The translations under genes and the position numbers were made by a program. The notes beneath the pieces were generated by a model. It saw nothing but the letters and a program-made list of their open reading frames with translations, was not told the DNA's origin and ran no database searches. A stretch of DNA of 57,224 nucleotides from an uncultured Chitinophagaceae bacterium (GTDB lineage Bacteria; Bacteroidota; Bacteroidia; Chitinophagales; Chitinophagaceae). The number at the start of each line of letters is the position of its first letter. The first letter of the stretch is position 1. This document shows positions 28,621 through 37,372 of the stretch, one piece after another. The stretch lies in contig CALLZY010000013.1 of the NCBI GenBank assembly GCA_937858715.1, positions 1-57,224 on the forward strand, in the 5' to 3' direction.

Positions 28621-29775
28621 CTATCTCAAAATACTCCGGCTTATCACAATCCTCTGTACTTCGCTGGTACCTTCATAAATCTGTGTAATCTTGGCATCAC
28701 GCATCAGCCTTTCCACATGGTATTCTTTTACAAAACCATACCCACCATGCACCTGCACAGCTTCCACCGCTGTCCACATGGCTGTTTCTGAGGCATACAA
28801 TTTAGCCATTGAAGAGCTGAGGTCGTAATTAATGTCGTTATCCTTTTCCCATGCAGCTTTCAGGCATAGTAACCTGGAGGCTTCAATCTTTGTTGCCATA
28901 TCGGCCAGCTTAAAGGCTATAGCCTGATGGTTCATTATTTCTGTTCCAAATGCCTTTCTTGTTTTGGAATACTCTTTGGCCAGCTCATAAGCACCACTGG
29001 CAATACCCAATGCCTGGGCAGCTATGCCAATACGGCCACCCGCCAGTGTCTTCATCGCAAACTTAAAACCGAAGCCGTCTTCGCCAACCCTGTTTTCCTT
29101 AGGCACTTTTACATCGTTAAACATTACAGAATGTGTATCGCTGCCGCGGATACCAAGTTTGTTCTCTTTGGCAGCCACCACCACTCCCGGCCAGTCTTTT
29201 TCGACAATCAGGCAGTTAATCCCTTTTGAACCTTTTGCAGGGTCAGTTTGGGCAATTACGAGGTAAACAGAAGCATTTCCGCCATTGGTGATCCAGTTTT
29301 TTGTACCATTAAGCAGGTAATAATCACCTTTATCTTCGGCGGTGGTTCGCTGTGATGTAGCATCACTTCCAGCCTCTGGTTCGCTGAGCATAAAAGCACC
29401 AATATAGAGTTCGCCATCTTTTCTTCCCTGCGCCAGAGGCGTGAGGTACTTCTGTTTCTGCTCTTCTGTTCCAAACTCCTGAAGACCATAACAAACCAGG
29501 CTGTTGTTTACGCTCATACATACACTTACACTGGCATCTATTTTACTTATTTCTTCCATTGCCAGCACATAACTGATTGTGTCCATTCCGGCACCGCCAT
29601 ATTCTGGCTTTACCATCATACCCAAAAAGCCCAGATCAGCCAATTGTTCTATTTGTGTACGGGGAAATATCTGTTTTTCATCTCTTTCTATAACACCAGG
29701 CAGACATTCATTTCTGGCGAAATCACGGGCAGCCTGCTGAATCATGAGTTGTTCCTCAGTTAGTTGGAATTGCAT
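28621..29775 (-). CDS. Acyl-CoA dehydrogenase
   Basis: A 384-residue FAD enzyme that introduces the alpha-beta double bond in acyl-CoA. Seen are AFMLSEPEAGSD, the flavin-binding WITNG block, and the catalytic Glu368 in IYEGTSEVQR, the position used by short- and medium-chain enzymes. Length is normal for this group. It has its own promoter and no electron-transfer flavoprotein genes beside it. Chain-length preference cannot be read. Confidence 0.95.
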   Translation of the reverse strand: MQFQLTEEQLMIQQAARDFARNECLPGVIERDEKQIFPRTQIEQLADLGFLGMMVKPEYGGAGMDTISYVLAMEEISKIDASVSVCMSVNNSLVCYGLQEFGTEEQKQKYLTPLAQGRKDGELYIGAFMLSEPEAGSDATSQRTTAEDKGDYYLLNGTKNWITNGGNASVYLVIAQTDPAKGSKGINCLIVEKDWPGVVVAAKENKLGIRGSDTHSVMFNDVKVPKENRVGEDGFGFKFAMKTLAGGRIGIAAQALGIASGAYELAKEYSKTRKAFGTEIMNHQAIAFKLADMATKIEASRLLCLKAAWEKDNDINYDLSSSMAKLYASETAMWTAVEAVQVHGGYGFVKEYHVERLMRDAKITQIYEGTSEVQRIVISRSILR

Positions 29776-29798
29776 ATGGAGTAATCGTTTTGTTGAAG

Positions 29799-29806
29799 CA
29801 AAGATA
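29799..29806 (-). promoter_or_regulatory. -7 element of the acyl-CoA dehydrogenase gene
   Basis: The minus strand reads TATCTTTG (29806-29799), 24 bases before the ATG at 29775. Confidence 0.6.
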
Positions 29807-29895
29807 AGGGGACGTATATGACCGCAGTTTCTTTATTAACAAGGATTTATTCCCAAACTGGTAAAACGGTGTTTCACCATGAATTGGATTTGGCC

Positions 29896-29903
29896 TAACT
29901 TCG
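29896..29903 (+). promoter_or_regulatory. Candidate -7 element of ccmE
   Basis: TAACTTCG followed by C lies 18 bases before the ccmE ATG and matches the TAnnTTCG variant seen also before bshB1. Confidence 0.5.
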
Positions 29904-29921
29904 CTGTTTCAATCAGCACAA

Positions 29922-30374
29922 ATGAAAAGAATACACATCGTTTTACTTGTAGTTGTCGCCGTTGCCATTGGTGTTTTAATATCATTTGTAAATGCCACCA
30001 GCACTTATGATACCATTGAAACGGCTATGTCGAAGCCTGGCAAATATGTACACCTGATGGCCAAGCTTGACAAATCGCAACCCGTTGATTATGACCCGTT
30101 GAAGGATGCAAATTACCTGAGTTTTACAGCAACAGATTCAACAGGAAAGTCGGTAAGGGTGGTGTACCACGACCGTAAACCTGACAACTTTGAAATAAGC
30201 GATAAATTGGTTTTGAAGGGGAAATATGTGGATGGAAAATTTGAATGTAAAGAGATTCAAACCAAATGTCCTTCCAAGTATAAAGAAGAGGCAGCAAAAA
30301 CCGGCGGCACACATCCTGGTAACGTACCTGTCGGAAATAGCGGAACCACTGCTGCAGATACCTCAAAAAAATAA
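29922..30374 (+). CDS. ccmE: Cytochrome c maturation haem chaperone CcmE (CxxxY type)
   Basis: A 150-residue periplasmic haem carrier anchored by one N-terminal membrane segment (IVLLVVVAVAIGVLISFV). The OB-fold part has KYVHLMAKLDKSQPV, SVRVVYHDRKPDNF and a VLKGKYVDGKFECKEI strand. The haem-attachment site reads CPSKY (Cys116, Tyr120), a CxxxY motif in place of the common HxxxY. This variant is known from archaea and some deltaproteobacteria. ccmF follows 27 bases downstream. Confidence 0.92.
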   Translation: MKRIHIVLLVVVAVAIGVLISFVNATSTYDTIETAMSKPGKYVHLMAKLDKSQPVDYDPLKDANYLSFTATDSTGKSVRVVYHDRKPDNFEISDKLVLKGKYVDGKFECKEIQTKCPSKYKEEAAKTGGTHPGNVPVGNSGTTAADTSKK

Positions 30375-30401
30375 CTGTTTTCGCTCAAATAATTAACAAT
30401 A

Positions 30402-32879
30402 ATGGATTACACAGGCGAGCATTTACTTCCCGGCCAATTAGGCCATTTTTTTATCGTACTTGCTTTGGTAGCTTCTCTGTTTGCCACATTCGCATACTTT
30501 AAATCGGCGCAAGCAAAACTGCCGGATGTAGAAACCAGTTGGAAAAGGCTGGCCCGTTGGGGATTTATTATTCAGTCGCTATCAGTTTTTGCTGTTTTTG
30601 GCATCTTGTTTTACATCATTAACAATCACCTTTTTGAGTATCATTATGCCTGGAAGCACAGCAGCCGCTCACTTGAGTTTAAATACCTGCTCTCCTGCTT
30701 TTGGGAAGGCCAGGAAGGAAGTTTTCTGCTTTGGAGCATTTGGCACAGCGTTCTGGGACTGATACTGATTAAGACAAGCAAACAGCATGAAGCTCCCGTA
30801 ATGGCTGTGATCAGCCTTGCGCAGTTTGCTCTTGCTACTATGATCCTGGGTACCTATTTCTTTGGAGCAAAAATTGGCACAAATCCCTTTATTCTTCTGA
30901 GAGATTCAGGAGTTCTGGATAATGCCCCGGCACTACATATAAACTTCGACCTGAGCCAGCCTTTGAAGCCTGACTATATGACTTCCATTACCGATGGTAA
31001 TGACCTGAACCCTCTTTTGCAGAATTACTGGATGGTTATTCACCCCCCTGTTTTGTTCCTTGGCTTTGCTTCAACGATTGTTCCTTTTGCTTACGCTGTT
31101 GCCGGCTTATGGAAGAGGCAATTTGGCCAGATAAACAATCCGGCCCTTCCCTGGGCTTTGTTTTCCGGTGCGGTTCTGGGTGTAGGTATAATGATGGGGG
31201 GCATGTGGGCTTATGAGTCGCTCACCTTTGGTGGTTACTGGGCCTGGGACCCTGTTGAGAACGCCTCTCTGGTTCCCTGGATGGTATTGATTTCAGGTAT
31301 TCATACAGCACTTATTTATAAACATACCGGCCAATCGTTACGGTCAACCCATTTATTCTACATTCTTAGTTTCGGCTTTGTATTGTATTCCACCTTCCTT
31401 ACAAGAACAGGGATACTCGGAGAAGCCTCTGTTCATGCTTTTACCGGCGAAGGGTCTAACTTCTTCATACATATTTTACTGTTCCTGGCAATTTTCATTA
31501 TCCCGCCATTTGTTCTTTACTTCAGCCGGTACAGGGATATTCCTGCTATTCAAAAAGAGGAAGAAGTATCATCAAGAGAATTCTGGATGTTTATCGGGGC
31601 ACTGGTTTTCTTCCTTTCGGCTATTGTTATCATTGGCCAGACTTCCATTCCGGTATATAACAAAATATTCGGTCTGTCAACAGCACCCCCTGAAGATGCA
31701 GAATTTAAATACAACAGTATTCAGATTTATGTTGCGATTATTGTTGGCTTGCTTACAGCCTTCTCTCAATACCTGAAATACAGAGAAACGACAAAAGCAT
31801 TTTTCTGGAAAAAAATTGCACTGCCGGCTATAGCTTCTGTAATTCTTTCAGGCATCATACTTTCTATCGGCGATATTAATTACATACGAAAAGGGCCAGT
31901 GTTCCAATATTCTATCTGGGTAGCAGCAGCATGCAGCATTTTCGCCATCATTGCCAATGCCGGTTATATATGGATTGGGCTGAAAGGCAGGTTGCGTTTT
32001 ACTGGCGGATCGGTAGCACATGTTGGTTTTGGAATGGTGCTGTTAGGCATATTACTCTCATCTGCCAAAAAAGAAATCCTTACCAATAACAAAAACGGTA
32101 TTCCGGTTGCTGTAGCTCCTGGTGATAACCCAATGGAGAATCTGACCTTAGTGCAGGGTGTGGAAATGGACATGGGCAAATACCTGCTGACTTATCAGGG
32201 CGACTCGGCGCACCCAAAAAAGCAGCAATCGTTTTACAAAATTCATTTCAAACGCAAGGATGGAAAAGAAGAGTTTACACTTGTACCCAACTCTTTTGTA
32301 AACTACAAAGGACAGGAAGGCCTGATGTCTAACCCTGCCGCCCGTCATTATCTCACACATGATGTGTTTACTTACATTACTTCTATTTCTAATCCTGATG
32401 CAAAAAATGATACTGCCTCATTTAAAATTCATAAAATAAAAACAGGCGATACAGTGTTTTACTCTTCTGGTTATATGGTATTGCAGGATGTTCAAAGCAA
32501 GGATAGCCTGCCGGAGGATATATTTGGAAAAGAAGGCAGCCTGCATGAAATGCCCGTGAAGATTTTCTCAAAAACAGGTTCTATCTTTACAGTCACTTCA
32601 AGACTGGCCAATGCCAAAAATGAACTTATTGCCCTGCCCGATACGGTTGCATCCGAGAACCTGATTATCCAGGTACAAAAAGTAAATCCTGATAACAGCA
32701 TAGAATTAGGTGTGAAAGAATCGGGAAGTATCTTGAAATATATTACAATAAAAGCCTACAAGTTTCCATTTATATTGATCCTGTGGTTTGGCGTTGCAAT
32801 AACGGCCTTTGGTATGTTTATCAGCATGTTCCACCGAATGAGACAAAACAGAAGAAAAGAACAGCCAGAACAATTTTAG
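30402..32879 (+). CDS. ccmF: Cytochrome c haem lyase CcmF
   Basis: An 825-residue polytopic membrane protein that attaches haem from CcmE to apocytochrome CxxCH sites. The tryptophan-rich WWD motif is GGYWAWDPVENASLVPW at residues 277-293. Family sequence also includes HPPVLFLGFAS and FLTRTGILGEASVHAFTGEG, with the expected His residues, and a large periplasmic part in the C-terminal third. It lies directly after ccmE. The remaining ccm genes are not in this window. Confidence 0.96.
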   Translation: MDYTGEHLLPGQLGHFFIVLALVASLFATFAYFKSAQAKLPDVETSWKRLARWGFIIQSLSVFAVFGILFYIINNHLFEYHYAWKHSSRSLEFKYLLSCFWEGQEGSFLLWSIWHSVLGLILIKTSKQHEAPVMAVISLAQFALATMILGTYFFGAKIGTNPFILLRDSGVLDNAPALHINFDLSQPLKPDYMTSITDGNDLNPLLQNYWMVIHPPVLFLGFASTIVPFAYAVAGLWKRQFGQINNPALPWALFSGAVLGVGIMMGGMWAYESLTFGGYWAWDPVENASLVPWMVLISGIHTALIYKHTGQSLRSTHLFYILSFGFVLYSTFLTRTGILGEASVHAFTGEGSNFFIHILLFLAIFIIPPFVLYFSRYRDIPAIQKEEEVSSREFWMFIGALVFFLSAIVIIGQTSIPVYNKIFGLSTAPPEDAEFKYNSIQIYVAIIVGLLTAFSQYLKYRETTKAFFWKKIALPAIASVILSGIILSIGDINYIRKGPVFQYSIWVAAACSIFAIIANAGYIWIGLKGRLRFTGGSVAHVGFGMVLLGILLSSAKKEILTNNKNGIPVAVAPGDNPMENLTLVQGVEMDMGKYLLTYQGDSAHPKKQQSFYKIHFKRKDGKEEFTLVPNSFVNYKGQEGLMSNPAARHYLTHDVFTYITSISNPDAKNDTASFKIHKIKTGDTVFYSSGYMVLQDVQSKDSLPEDIFGKEGSLHEMPVKIFSKTGSIFTVTSRLANAKNELIALPDTVASENLIIQVQKVNPDNSIELGVKESGSILKYITIKAYKFPFILILWFGVAITAFGMFISMFHRMRQNRRKEQPEQF

Positions 32880-32902
32880 CATAAGCCAAACAGCTTTACC
32901 AG

Positions 32903-32910
32903 TAGTTTTG
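32903..32910 (+). promoter_or_regulatory. Candidate -7 element of the DUF4294 gene
   Basis: TAGTTTTG lies 40 bases before the ATG at 32951. No TTG box is clear. Confidence 0.45.
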
Positions 32911-32950
32911 CAGTCTTAAAAACAGCAAAAATTTGTTATTTTAAGCCCAG

Positions 32951-33652
32951 ATGAACTTTAACCATTCATACAAAACCTTTTTTACAGCTTCGTTGCTGCT
33001 GGCCTCTTCTTTTCTGTATGGACAAGCAGATACAATACACCGGCAATACCTTGATTCCACTCAATATGCCCTGGAAGCCATGAAAGAGCAGCGTAAAAAG
33101 TGGGGGCCAAATGACACCATCACTATTCCTGCTGTGTATTATCACAGCGAAATTGTGGGTTATAAGGAAGAAGAAATGGTTTGGGTGTCGAAACTCTCTC
33201 CGGCAAAGCTTGAAAAATTTAAACAGGAATGGACAAGGTTACGCAACGCAGTATATGTCACCTATCCCTATGCCCGTATAGCGGGAGCCACCATTAACGA
33301 CATCAATGTCCAAATGGCTGGCCTTACCACAAAAATTGAACGAAAAGCCTATATTAAATCAAGAGAAAAGGAATTGCGGACACAATTTGGAGACCCTCTC
33401 ACTAACCTTTCTGTATATCAGGGTAAGGTTCTGATGAAACTCATTAACCGGCAAACAGGAAACAATTGTTACGAAATATTGAAAGAATATAAAGGCGGGC
33501 TGAATGCCCGGCTGTATCAAACAATGGCCTGGTTTGTTGGCGGCAACCTGAAGCAGGACTGGAATCTTAAACAGAACAGTTTTGACCGGCAAATAGAGAG
33601 CTTTGTAAATGAAATTGACGGCAGTTGGTATTATAACCCTTACAGGCGATAA
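32951..33652 (+). CDS. DUF4294 family exported protein
   Basis: A 233-residue protein with a signal peptide (cut near FLYGQ). It has DUF4294 features such as ITIPAVYYHSEIVGY and YVTYPYARIAG, followed by a charged helical stretch and RQTGNNCYEILKEY. DUF4294 proteins are widespread in Bacteroidota and have no assigned function. It lies 71 bases after ccmF and before bshB1. Confidence 0.85.
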   Translation: MNFNHSYKTFFTASLLLASSFLYGQADTIHRQYLDSTQYALEAMKEQRKKWGPNDTITIPAVYYHSEIVGYKEEEMVWVSKLSPAKLEKFKQEWTRLRNAVYVTYPYARIAGATINDINVQMAGLTTKIERKAYIKSREKELRTQFGDPLTNLSVYQGKVLMKLINRQTGNNCYEILKEYKGGLNARLYQTMAWFVGGNLKQDWNLKQNSFDRQIESFVNEIDGSWYYNPYRR

Positions 33653-33682
33653 TCCAGCTATGTTAAATCATTCTCCCTTCTG

Positions 33683-33690
33683 TAACTTCG
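33683..33690 (+). promoter_or_regulatory. Candidate -7 element of bshB1
   Basis: TAACTTCG, 39 bases before the bshB1 ATG, matches the pattern seen before ccmE. Confidence 0.5.
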
Positions 33691-33729
33691 CTTTTCATTA
33701 AAGCAATAAGTAAAAACAAGAACCACATA

Positions 33730-34467
33730 ATGAAACTTGACATTCTCGCTATTGGCGTTCATCCTGATGATGTGGAACTCGGATGCTCCGGTACTATTTT
33801 AAACGAAATCAAAAGAGGTAAAAAGGTTGGCATTATCGATCTTACACAAGGCGAACTGGGCACCCGTGGCACAATAGAAACCCGCTACCAGGAAGCTGCC
33901 GCTGCTGCGGCAATATTGGGGGTGCAGGTTAGGGAAAACCTGAAAATGAGAGATGGGTTTTTCCAAAACGACGAGGCTCACCAGCTTCAATTGATTACTG
34001 CTATCAGGAAATATCAGCCCGATATTGTTTTGGCTAATGTGCTGCATGACAGGCACCCGGATCATGGCAGGGCCGGTAAGCTGATTGCGGACAGCTGCTT
34101 CCTTTCTGGTTTGGCAAAAATTGAGACTATGGCTGACAATGGAAACCCGCAACAACGCTGGAGACCTGCTTATGTTTTACATTACATTCAGGACTGGTAT
34201 CATGAACCGGATCTACTGGTTGATATTACCGATGTTTTTGAGCAGCGTATGGAAGCAGTTAAAGCATATGGAACCCAATTTCATACCGGCTCCGGAAGCG
34301 CCGAAGGCCCGCAAACCTATATTTCAACACCTGACTTTCTGGAAGGTGTTGTAGCAAGAGCCAGAATGTTTGGCAAAAGAATTGGCGTTAAATATGCAGA
34401 AGGCTTTATTACTGAAAAGAAAATTGGGATTCAAAACCTTGATGTCCTGATTCTTAACGAAACATGA
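33730..34467 (+). CDS. bshB1: Bacillithiol biosynthesis deacetylase BshB1 (PIG-L family)
   Basis: A 245-residue zinc deacetylase that removes the acetyl group from GlcNAc-malate in bacillithiol synthesis. The zinc ligands are in GVHPDDVELGCSG (His11, Asp14) and DRHPDHGRAG (His112). QGELGTRGT and MRDGFFQND are BshB1-type blocks. Length matches the family. No other bsh genes are in the window; bacillithiol use is known in Bacteroidota. Confidence 0.93.
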   Translation: MKLDILAIGVHPDDVELGCSGTILNEIKRGKKVGIIDLTQGELGTRGTIETRYQEAAAAAAILGVQVRENLKMRDGFFQNDEAHQLQLITAIRKYQPDIVLANVLHDRHPDHGRAGKLIADSCFLSGLAKIETMADNGNPQQRWRPAYVLHYIQDWYHEPDLLVDITDVFEQRMEAVKAYGTQFHTGSGSAEGPQTYISTPDFLEGVVARARMFGKRIGVKYAEGFITEKKIGIQNLDVLILNET

Positions 34468-34538
34468 TAAAAGTCACGCAGCCTTTGACCTCAAAAGGAC
34501 TATTTTTACAGTATTAAATACTTCACTAATTACAAATA

Positions 34539-35606
34539 ATGAACACTCCAAAATTCACTATTCCCAACCCCTCATTTCACAGCGAGATTAAAAGAAGAAT
34601 CAACGAGTATTTTAATAAAAAAGGAATTTCATCAACCGGCAATTTCAGTCTTTACCTTAAGGCTGCTGTACTAACCATCGCATTCGTTGCAGTATATGTG
34701 CATCTTGTATTCTTTACACCTGCTGTTTGGTTTGCCATTCCTGAATGTTTATTATTAGGCTTGCTAACAGCTGCCCTTGGTTTTAATGTAATGCATGATG
34801 GTGCCCATGGCAGTTTCAGCAAGAGAAAATGGATAAACAGTCTGGCGGGCCTTTCACTGAATATGCTTGGTGCCAATGTGTTTATGTGGAAAACAAAACA
34901 CAATGTACTCCACCATTCCTATACAAATATTCATGAACTGGACGATGATATTGAAGCAAAACCGTTGCTCCGTTTCTGCAAAACCCAGAAGTATTATAAG
35001 ATTCACAAGTTCCAGCATCATTATTTCTGGGCGGCATACTCATTGCTCTATATCTGGTGGGTATTTGTAACAGACTATAAAAAGTACTTTTTAAAAAGAA
35101 TCGGCGATATGCCCATTCAAAGAATGACAGTTGCAGATCATATTACTTTCTGGGGGTTTAAAGTATTGCATGCCTTCTTGTTTGTGGTGTTACCTATACT
35201 TACCGTTGGCGCTATTCCCTGGCTGATTGGTTTTCTTGTTTACGGGCTTTTTACAGGGTTTATCCTGAGCATAGTGTTTCAGTTAGCTCATACTGTTGAA
35301 GGAACTACTTTTTTACAGGCCAGTACTCAAACCGGAAAAATTGAAGACGAATGGGCTTTACACCAGCTAAAAACAACTGCCAACTTTGCCAACAAAAACA
35401 AATTCCTGTGCTGGTGGGTTGGCGGGTTAAACTTCCAGATTGAACACCACTTGTTTCCAAAAATTTCTCATATACACTACCCTGCCATCAGTAAAATTAT
35501 AAGAAAGGCATGCCAGGATTATGGTTTCCCGTACCTGGAATACCCCAAAACAAGACTGGCAGTGTTGTCGCATATTTCTCACCTGAGAACTATGAGCAAA
35601 CGATAA
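34539..35606 (+). CDS. Membrane fatty acid desaturase
   Basis: A 355-residue integral membrane di-iron enzyme that introduces a double bond into acyl chains. The three histidine boxes are HDGAH (86-90), HNVLHH (121-126) and QIEHH near residue 305. Hydrophobic segments precede and separate them. The closest type is linoleoyl-CoA/front-end-like desaturases of Bacteroidota; the position of the new double bond cannot be told. Confidence 0.93.
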   Translation: MNTPKFTIPNPSFHSEIKRRINEYFNKKGISSTGNFSLYLKAAVLTIAFVAVYVHLVFFTPAVWFAIPECLLLGLLTAALGFNVMHDGAHGSFSKRKWINSLAGLSLNMLGANVFMWKTKHNVLHHSYTNIHELDDDIEAKPLLRFCKTQKYYKIHKFQHHYFWAAYSLLYIWWVFVTDYKKYFLKRIGDMPIQRMTVADHITFWGFKVLHAFLFVVLPILTVGAIPWLIGFLVYGLFTGFILSIVFQLAHTVEGTTFLQASTQTGKIEDEWALHQLKTTANFANKNKFLCWWVGGLNFQIEHHLFPKISHIHYPAISKIIRKACQDYGFPYLEYPKTRLAVLSHISHLRTMSKR

Positions 35607-35702
35607 TTCGCCATGCGAAGCTTGCCAGTTTATTCACAGATGCAATACAAATTTTGCCGGATTTGTAAGGCAGAGTAATTTGCATCTTCATTTTTACGAA
35701 AA

Positions 35703-36752
35703 ATGGTAAACTTAGACAATTATAATCCCAACAATGTAAGTAACCCCAACAACAACATTTTTGGGTTGCCTGTTACAGAAGACGAAGCGGAACTGGTGCT
35801 GCTGCCTGTACCCTGGGAAGTTACTGTAAGTTATGGTGGCGGAACATCCCGTGCCCCTGATGCTATATTCAGGGCAAGCATGCAAGTGGACCTGTATGAC
35901 CCCGAATTTCATGAAGCCTGGAAAAAAGGGTTTTATATGCGTCCCAGCGACAAGAAAATCCTGATGAAGAGCGACTACCTGCGCAAAGAAGCTGAGTTAT
36001 ACATTGACTATATTTCGAAAGGCGAAGACCTGCAGGCTAACCATTTTATGTGCAAAACACTCAGGGAAGTGAATGAAGGCGGCGCTTTTTTAAATGAGTG
36101 GGTTTACATGGAAACAAAAACGCTGCTTGATAAAGGAAAACAGGTTGGGCTTATAGGTGGCGACCACAGTACCCCGCTTGGGTTTATGAAGGCGATTGGT
36201 GAAACCTTTGGCAGTTATGGCATTTTACAAATTGATGCCCACTTCGATCTCAGGGAATCTTACGAAGGCTTTAAATATTCTCATGCCAGCATTATGTACA
36301 ATGCCGTAAAAGAGGTATCACAAATACATAATATTGTGCAGGTGGGTGTCAGGGATTTTGGCAGCGATGAATGGGACTATGTAAAAAACAGCAATTACAA
36401 AGTAATTACGTACTTCGATAAAGAAATCAAGAACAGGATATACGAGGGGCAAACCTGGAAATACATCGCAGAAGAAATCATTACCAAACTACCGCAAAAA
36501 GTTTATATCAGTTTTGACATTGATGGTCTGGACCGCAAACTCTGCCCCTATACCGGCACACCCGTTCCCGGAGGATTTGAACTTGAACAGGTTTTTTACC
36601 TTCTTACCAAACTTTATGAAAGTGGCAAACAAATAATCGGGTTTGACTTATCGGAAGTGGGCATAGGAATCAACAACGAATGGGATGCTAATGTGGGAGC
36701 CAGAGTATTGTATAAACTATGCAACATGCTGGCAAGCAGCAAGGCAAAATAA
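35703..36752 (+). CDS. Arginase/agmatinase-family ureohydrolase
   Basis: A 349-residue cytosolic enzyme with the dimanganese motifs of ureohydrolases: GGDHS (Asp154, His155), DAHFD (Asp178, His180, Asp182) and SFDIDGLD near residue 267. The family includes arginase, agmatinase, formimidoylglutamase and guanidine hydrolases; an unusual N-terminal extension and the motif GGGTSRAP are typical of the Bacteroidota group often labelled agmatinase-like. The substrate is not known. It lies 6 bases before a small membrane protein gene, probably one transcript. Confidence 0.88.
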   Translation: MVNLDNYNPNNVSNPNNNIFGLPVTEDEAELVLLPVPWEVTVSYGGGTSRAPDAIFRASMQVDLYDPEFHEAWKKGFYMRPSDKKILMKSDYLRKEAELYIDYISKGEDLQANHFMCKTLREVNEGGAFLNEWVYMETKTLLDKGKQVGLIGGDHSTPLGFMKAIGETFGSYGILQIDAHFDLRESYEGFKYSHASIMYNAVKEVSQIHNIVQVGVRDFGSDEWDYVKNSNYKVITYFDKEIKNRIYEGQTWKYIAEEIITKLPQKVYISFDIDGLDRKLCPYTGTPVPGGFELEQVFYLLTKLYESGKQIIGFDLSEVGIGINNEWDANVGARVLYKLCNMLASSKAK

Positions 36753-36758
36753 AACCTG

Positions 36759-37325
36759 ATGAATACCGGCGCAGCATTTCAGGATTATGTATTCAGTCTG
36801 GCGAATACCAAAAAGAGATTCTATTACCTGTTTGCACTGTTTATTATTATTATCAATGCAGTGGTGCTGGCCCTTATACGGCTAAATGATACTGAAGCAC
36901 CTTTAACGAACTGGCGGCTTCTGGCAATCATCATATATGCGCTGCTCTTTACTGTTTTATTTTTCATCCGCCCGGAAAAAGAAAAGAGTATTCTTGCTGT
37001 TTTCACCTTCTCTCTCATTATTGCAGCATGGCTGATGATGAAAGAACTGCTTCCTGCAACGGTAAACTTGCTGATTCTGTTACTCTTTAAAATATCTACC
37101 CGTCCTTTGAAGATAAAAGTCAATAAGGAAAATATTTCTTATCCGTCATTTCCAGTTCAGAATATCGCCTGGAATGAACTGAATACCATAATCCTGAAAG
37201 ACGGGCTGCTGACCATTGACCTGAAGAACAACAAAATATATCAGCATTATCCTGATGAAATAAACCCGGTAGATGAAGTAGCTTTTAATCTATTCTGTAA
37301 ACAGAATCTGCAAACTGCCAGATAG
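36759..37325 (+). CDS. Small membrane protein with a C-terminal PH-like domain
   Basis: A 188-residue protein I cannot name. It has four hydrophobic segments in the first 115 residues, then a soluble C-terminus (KENISYPSFPVQNIAWNEL, IILKDGLLTIDLKNN) whose strand pattern resembles bacterial PH-like domains. The gene is 6 bases behind the ureohydrolase gene, suggesting co-expression. Confidence 0.7.
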   Translation: MNTGAAFQDYVFSLANTKKRFYYLFALFIIIINAVVLALIRLNDTEAPLTNWRLLAIIIYALLFTVLFFIRPEKEKSILAVFTFSLIIAAWLMMKELLPATVNLLILLLFKISTRPLKIKVNKENISYPSFPVQNIAWNELNTIILKDGLLTIDLKNNKIYQHYPDEINPVDEVAFNLFCKQNLQTAR

Positions 37326-37372
37326 CCGTTACCGGAAAATTGAATACTTTCACCCTCAATTAACACTTATAC

